This document shows positions 60,987 to 64,000 of a DNA stretch of 64,000 nucleotides, one piece after another; the stretch's first letter is position 1, and every line of letters starts with the position of its first letter. Below the pieces are notes generated by a model that ran no database searches, was not told the DNA's origin, and was given only the letters and a program-made list of their open reading frames with translations. The stretch comes from DASTHG01 sp035491895 (GTDB lineage: Bacteria > Gemmatimonadota > Gemmatimonadetes > Gemmatimonadales > GWC2-71-9). Made by a program: the position numbers and the translations under genes. The stretch is taken from NCBI GenBank assembly GCA_035491895.1, contig DATJJY010000048.1, positions 11,929-75,928 of the forward strand, written 5' to 3'.

Positions 60987-62077
60987 GACACGAGCACCTT
61001 TCCATCGTGGGTGACGCAGGTGGCTTTGGTGATTTCGTCCGTGAAGTCGAATTGCAGTTTGCCGTCTTTGATCAGGTTGCCGAGGAACGTGGCGACGTTG
61101 CGGGCGTACATCTGGCTGGCGTGGAGCGGAACGGTGGCCGGAAGGTTGACGGGGCCGAGGATCGTCACACCCTGATGCACTACGGGGGTCCCGGCCTGAG
61201 TGAGCTCGCAGTTACCTCCCGTTTCGGCCGCCAGATCGACGATCACCGAACCCGCCCGCATTCCCTCGACCGCCGCGCGCGTGACGAGAATCGGCGCGCG
61301 CTTCCCGGGGATCGCGGCCGTCGTGATCACGACGTCGGCGTCCTTGACGCTCTTGGCGAGGAAATCCAGCTCCCGTTGATGCTGATCCGCGGACAGCTCC
61401 TTCGCGTAGCCCCCCGACCCTTCCCCTTCCACCTTCTCTTCCATCATCAGGAACTTGGCGCCGAGGCTCTCGACCTGCTCCTTCACCGCCGCCCGCACGT
61501 CGAAGGCCGACACGATGGCGCCGAGACGGCGCGCCGTGGCGATCGCCTGCAGGCCCGCGACGCCGGCGCCCAAAATCAACACGCGCGCCGGCGACAGCGT
61601 ACCGGCCGCCGTCACCAGCATCGGGAAGAACTTCGGAACCGTTTCCGCGGCGATCAGCACCGCCTTGTAGCCGGCCGCGGTGGCTTGCGACGACAGCACA
61701 TCCATCGACTGGGCGCGCGTGATCCGGGGCAGGAGCTCGAGACTGAAGGCGGTGATGCGTCGTTGGGCGAGCTGCCGGAGGAGCTCGGCGCTGGTGGCGG
61801 CCTGTAACAGCCCGATGATGGCGGCGCCTTCTCGCAGCTTATCGACTTCGCCGGAGCTTGGCTTTTGCACCTTGCAGACGACCTCCGCCGCCCACGGATC
61901 TCCCAGCGTCGCCCCCGCCGCGCGGTACGCCTCATCGGGAAACCCCGCCGACACGCCCGCACCGGCTTCGACCGCGACGGTGTGGCCGTCTTTCGTGAGC
62001 TTTGCCACCGCATCAGGCACCAGGGCGACGCGGCGCTCTCCGGCAACGGTCTCTTTCGGGACCCCGAACTTCATCAC
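60983..62077 (-). CDS. pntA: NAD(P)+ transhydrogenase alpha subunit, NAD-binding (alpha-1)
   Basis: A 364-residue soluble domain I with the alanine-dehydrogenase-like start KFGVPKETVAGERRVALVPD. The NAD Rossmann motif is VLILGAGVAGLQAIATARRLGA, followed by FDVRAAVKEQVESLGAKFL and the RQD-type hydride-transfer loop. ATG 62077 or 62074 is possible; GAGGA precedes both. It is the first gene of the three-gene transhydrogenase operon that maintains NADPH. Confidence 0.95.
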   Translation of the reverse strand: MMKFGVPKETVAGERRVALVPDAVAKLTKDGHTVAVEAGAGVSAGFPDEAYRAAGATLGDPWAAEVVCKVQKPSSGEVDKLREGAAIIGLLQAATSAELLRQLAQRRITAFSLELLPRITRAQSMDVLSSQATAAGYKAVLIAAETVPKFFPMLVTAAGTLSPARVLILGAGVAGLQAIATARRLGAIVSAFDVRAAVKEQVESLGAKFLMMEEKVEGEGSGGYAKELSADQHQRELDFLAKSVKDADVVITTAAIPGKRAPILVTRAAVEGMRAGSVIVDLAAETGGNCELTQAGTPVVHQGVTILGPVNLPATVPLHASQMYARNVATFLGNLIKDGKLQFDFTDEITKATCVTHDGKVLVS

Positions 62078-62104
62078 TGTCCTCGCGAGTGGCGGTGGTC
62101 TTAG

Positions 62105-62145
62105 GCGCTATAACTTATGAACGAATATGAAAGGTTGATGCAAAT
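62105..62145 (-). promoter_or_regulatory. AT-rich promoter region of the transhydrogenase operon
   Basis: This is a distinctly AT-rich stretch in GC-rich surroundings. On the minus strand TTGCAT (62138-62143) is 17 nt from TCATAA (62115-62120), with TTATAG (62108-62113) as an alternative -10. A leader of ~30 nt with GAGGA reaches ATG 62077, so this is a conventional led transcript. Confidence 0.45.
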
Positions 62146-62182
62146 TGGCTTAAAGGCATCTTTAGTCCGGGGACGGTGGATT

Positions 62183-62629
62183 CTACGACCCCTTCGATAG
62201 CCGGTCGCGTTCCCGCTGCTGCGTGAGCAGCCGCTCCGTGAAATCCATCCGCTCCGCCAGCTCGCCGAGCTGCCGCTCCATGTGCTCCAGCTGCTCCGTC
62301 AGCTGCACTACCTGACGGGAGTCCATTCCGGCACGCCCCACGGCCACTTCGGCCGGCCCCCACTCGCGCAGCGGCAACCCCTCGACGTCCCGAAACTCCC
62401 CCGCAATCAGCATGACCAGATCGTACAACCACCAGACGCCGAGGCCGCCCAAGGTGACGGCCATCCAGATGCCGCTCTCGATCCGCCCGGTATAGAACCG
62501 ATGCAAACCGAGGTAGCCCCCCAGCACGCCGAGCACCAGCGCGACACCACGCGAGCGGGGGGACGCCTGCGGCCGCGCCGGTTCTTCCTCGTCCGGCGGA
62601 TCGTACTGTGCGGGATAGCGACCGGTCAT
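62183..62629 (-). CDS. TM2-domain protein
   Basis: A 148-residue membrane protein with a TM2 domain: SRGVALVLGVLGGYLGLHRFY, TGRIESG and VTLGGLGVWWLYDLVMLIAG, two helices with the GxHRFY motif. An acidic/proline-rich N-terminus precedes it, and a C-terminal coiled coil (LTEQLEHMERQLGELAERMDF) follows. Function of bacterial TM2 proteins is not established. ATG 62629 is set by a TATCTT box with a 6-nt gap. Confidence 0.88.
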   Translation of the reverse strand: MTGRYPAQYDPPDEEEPARPQASPRSRGVALVLGVLGGYLGLHRFYTGRIESGIWMAVTLGGLGVWWLYDLVMLIAGEFRDVEGLPLREWGPAEVAVGRAGMDSRQVVQLTEQLEHMERQLGELAERMDFTERLLTQQRERDRLSKGS

Positions 62630-62635
62630 GCGCTC

Positions 62636-62641
62636 AAGATA
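62636..62641 (-). promoter_or_regulatory. Leaderless-type -10 box (TATCTT) for the TM2 gene
   Basis: On the minus strand TATCTT is followed by GAGCGC (6 nt) and ATG 62629, the same geometry as at 21328 and 40707. Confidence 0.6.
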
Positions 62642-62661
62642 CCGCGCACGCCGGAGAGCGG

Positions 62662-63129
62662 TTACTGGGTGGGTGAGGCGATAAACGCGTCGAGCTGCGC
62701 GCGCGGAACGGCGCCGGTCTGCCGGGACGCTTCGCGACCGCTGCGGAACAGGACCAACGTGGGGATGCTGCGCACACCGAATGCCTGCTGCGTGACCGGG
62801 TTGCGGTCGGTGTCGAGCTTCAACACCAGGAGGTGTCCCATCCGGTCGCGTGCGACGTCGTCGAGGATCGGCGCCATCATCTTGCATGGGCCGCACCAGT
62901 CGGCGTAGAAATCCACGAGCACCGGAATCTCCGTATCCTGGATGACCTGCCGGAACGTCTCGTCGGTCACGTGCAATGGACGATCGAGCAGGATCGGTCG
63001 CCCGCACGATCCGCACTTGGGACCCTGTGCCACTCGATCGAGCGACACACGGTTCAGCGTCGAACAGAACTGGCAGGCGACGGTCGCGCTCCGGGCTGCC
63101 TTGGCGGCGGTCGTCGGATCGGTGGTCAT
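62662..63129 (-). CDS. trxC: Thioredoxin-2 (zinc-finger thioredoxin)
   Basis: A 155-residue thioredoxin with an N-terminal zinc ribbon (CQFCS, then CGSCGRPILLD) and a Trx fold: VLVDFYADWCGPCKMMAPIL (redox CGPC), cis-proline in RSIPTLVLF. TrxC-type proteins reduce disulfides and resist oxidative stress. GAGGAT precedes ATG 63129. It lies 36 nt downstream of the unknown gene at 63166-63717. Confidence 0.93.
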   Translation of the reverse strand: MTTDPTTAAKAARSATVACQFCSTLNRVSLDRVAQGPKCGSCGRPILLDRPLHVTDETFRQVIQDTEIPVLVDFYADWCGPCKMMAPILDDVARDRMGHLLVLKLDTDRNPVTQQAFGVRSIPTLVLFRSGREASRQTGAVPRAQLDAFIASPTQ

Positions 63130-63165
63130 GATGAAATCCTCAGGGTGCTGGTTTCGAGTTCTCCG

Positions 63166-63717
63166 CTACCGCACAGAACCGCTACGCACCACCAACTGTT
63201 CCCGTTCTTCATCGTAGGTGACGAGGACGACGCGGCGCGACGCCACCACCACTGTAGTATCGAGCGTCAGGTGGGCCGGCGTGCTGAGACCGCCCATGGC
63301 GATCGCACTGTCGCCGACTGCGCGAGACTCACGCGCGAAGGTCACGACGAGACGGTGGGAGCCCGGCTGAACCGGCAGGTCTCGGGACACATAGAGGGGC
63401 CGATCTTCACGCGCACCGGCGCCGTGAATCACCTCCTCCACCGCCGCCACTCCGTCCAGCTCGACGACCAGACGATACGGGAGAATGCGTCCCTCGCAGA
63501 CCTCCTCCTGTCGCATGTGCGGCGGCAACTTCTCGAGTTCTTCGGGGGTCCGGTGGCGACAGTTGCGAACCCGTTCGCCACGCGCGCGCCAGGCGAGCCG
63601 TACGAGGGCGTGCGCATCCGTTTCGGCAGTATATGTCGATAGGGATCCGAGCCGCACGCCGGCGAGGGTCGCGGCTGCCACGAGCACCCCGACCGCCCCA
63701 CGCAGCAAACGGTTCAC
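63166..63717 (-). CDS. Membrane-anchored protein of unknown function
   Basis: A 183-residue protein from GTG 63717 with one N-terminal hydrophobic helix (LLRGAVGVLVAAATLAGVRLG) acting as signal or anchor, then a soluble domain containing two cysteines (ERVRNCRHRTPEE, EEVCEGRIL) and beta strands (YRLVVELDGV, SHRLVVTFAR). I do not recognise the family. It overlaps the iron-sulfur subunit by 4 nt (GTGA), so it belongs to the same redox-related unit. Confidence 0.7.
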   Translation of the reverse strand: MNRLLRGAVGVLVAAATLAGVRLGSLSTYTAETDAHALVRLAWRARGERVRNCRHRTPEELEKLPPHMRQEEVCEGRILPYRLVVELDGVAAVEEVIHGAGAREDRPLYVSRDLPVQPGSHRLVVTFARESRAVGDSAIAMGGLSTPAHLTLDTTVVVASRRVVLVTYDEEREQLVVRSGSVR

Positions 63718-64000
63718 CGCGCGTTCCCCGCGCCCGCTTCCGTCACTTCGCAAAGGCGCTCCAGATCGATGTCGGCTTCGGCCGTCGTCGACTCGAGGAC
63801 CGCGATCTCCCCACGAAACGTCGCCAGCGCCGCCCGCAGCACACCACGCTCTCCCATCCCGGCGTGGACCAGGCGTACCCGCCGGCGATCCACGCGCTCG
63901 CGCAGCTCGGCCTCCCGCTCGTGAAACAATCGGGCTTCGAGCCACTTCGGCCCTTCCCGGTTCCAGCAGTCGCGTGGCGGGCAGGACACAATCAGCACGC
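63714..64000 (-). CDS. Hydrogenase iron-sulfur subunit (MvhD/FlpD-like), C-terminal part
   Basis: The frame is open to the window edge, giving 95 residues of C-terminus. VLIVSCPPRDCWNREGPKW and LEARLFHEREAELR match the end of the MvhD/FlpD (PF02662) family, where CxxGDCxxxxGN binds an FeS cluster and passes electrons between flavin oxidoreductases and their partners. In this lineage the family may be fused to other redox domains, which are not in the window. The gene overlaps the membrane-anchored protein by 4 nt. Confidence 0.6.
   Translation of the reverse strand, partial: VLIVSCPPRDCWNREGPKWLEARLFHEREAELRERVDRRRVRLVHAGMGERGVLRAALATFRGEIAVLESTTAEADIDLERLCEVTEAGAGNAR

Overview
The window is GC-rich (roughly two thirds G+C) bacterial chromosome with about 50 tightly packed genes, many sharing 1-11 nt start/stop overlaps. 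No rRNA, tRNA, CRISPR array, transposase or phage gene was recognised. The gene mix is typical of soil/sediment Gemmatimonadota or a related deep lineage: a Tricorn-like S41 peptidase, a TolB/PD40-amidohydrolase fusion, an M1 peptidase, a PIG-L deacetylase, a GMC oxidase with an iron-sulfur-like Cys cluster, and eukaryotic-type Ser/Thr kinases. That placement is an inference from gene content, not a marker-gene result. Starts are often GTG. At least eight genes have a TANNTT-like box only 5-7 nt upstream of the start codon and no Shine-Dalgarno, which suggests widespread leaderless transcription.

Layout. 1-9970 (minus): a catabolic operon with an Opp-type lipoprotein binding protein, a GHMP sugar kinase, a heparinase II/III-like lyase, a SPOUT RNA methyltransferase, a class III aminotransferase, two amidohydrolases, a DHDPS/KDG-type aldolase and a partial DHODH-like protein. 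Its two permeases are divergent (10018-11849); no ATPase is present. 11840-16442 (minus): esterase, GH38 alpha-mannosidase and glucose-6-phosphate isomerase, so 1-16442 looks like glycan uptake and breakdown. 16483-24540: signalling genes, namely a hybrid histidine kinase, a double-FHA membrane serine protease, a pseudokinase-kinase tandem and an ACT protein. 24660-28843: cupredoxin lipoprotein, ABC-2 exporter, a small helical protein, a candidate small RNA and an outer-membrane barrel. 28869-37772 (minus): phosphodiesterase, MFS exporter, ferric-iron-type ABC system and PIG-L deacetylase, the last preceded by the stump of a lost amidohydrolase.

37897-43261: acyl-CoA dehydrogenase, phosphoribosyltransferase-like protein, citrate synthase and DEAD-box helicase. 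43607-49360 (minus): PD40-amidohydrolase, SURF1, GIY-YIG protein and a Cys/Met-metabolism PLP enzyme. 49412-55518: MFS, OsmC, VOC, GMC oxidase and M1 peptidase. 55569-59232 (minus): a rhodanese whose in-frame TGA is almost certainly selenocysteine, then the Tricorn-like peptidase. 59305-62077 (minus): a three-subunit proton-translocating transhydrogenase. 62183-64000 (minus): TM2 protein, thioredoxin-2, an unknown membrane-anchored protein and the C-terminus of an MvhD/FlpD-type iron-sulfur subunit.

The most notable items are the CxU selenoprotein rhodanese with an adjacent SECIS-like hairpin (55569-55964), the recurrent leaderless promoter architecture, two families of short repeats that supply stop codons or C-terminal tails (CCGTCYCCTA decamers; GTCAGC-type repeats), the pseudokinase-kinase tandem, the candidate rod-shaped small RNA at 27443-27540, and the amidohydrolase stump at 37772-37876.
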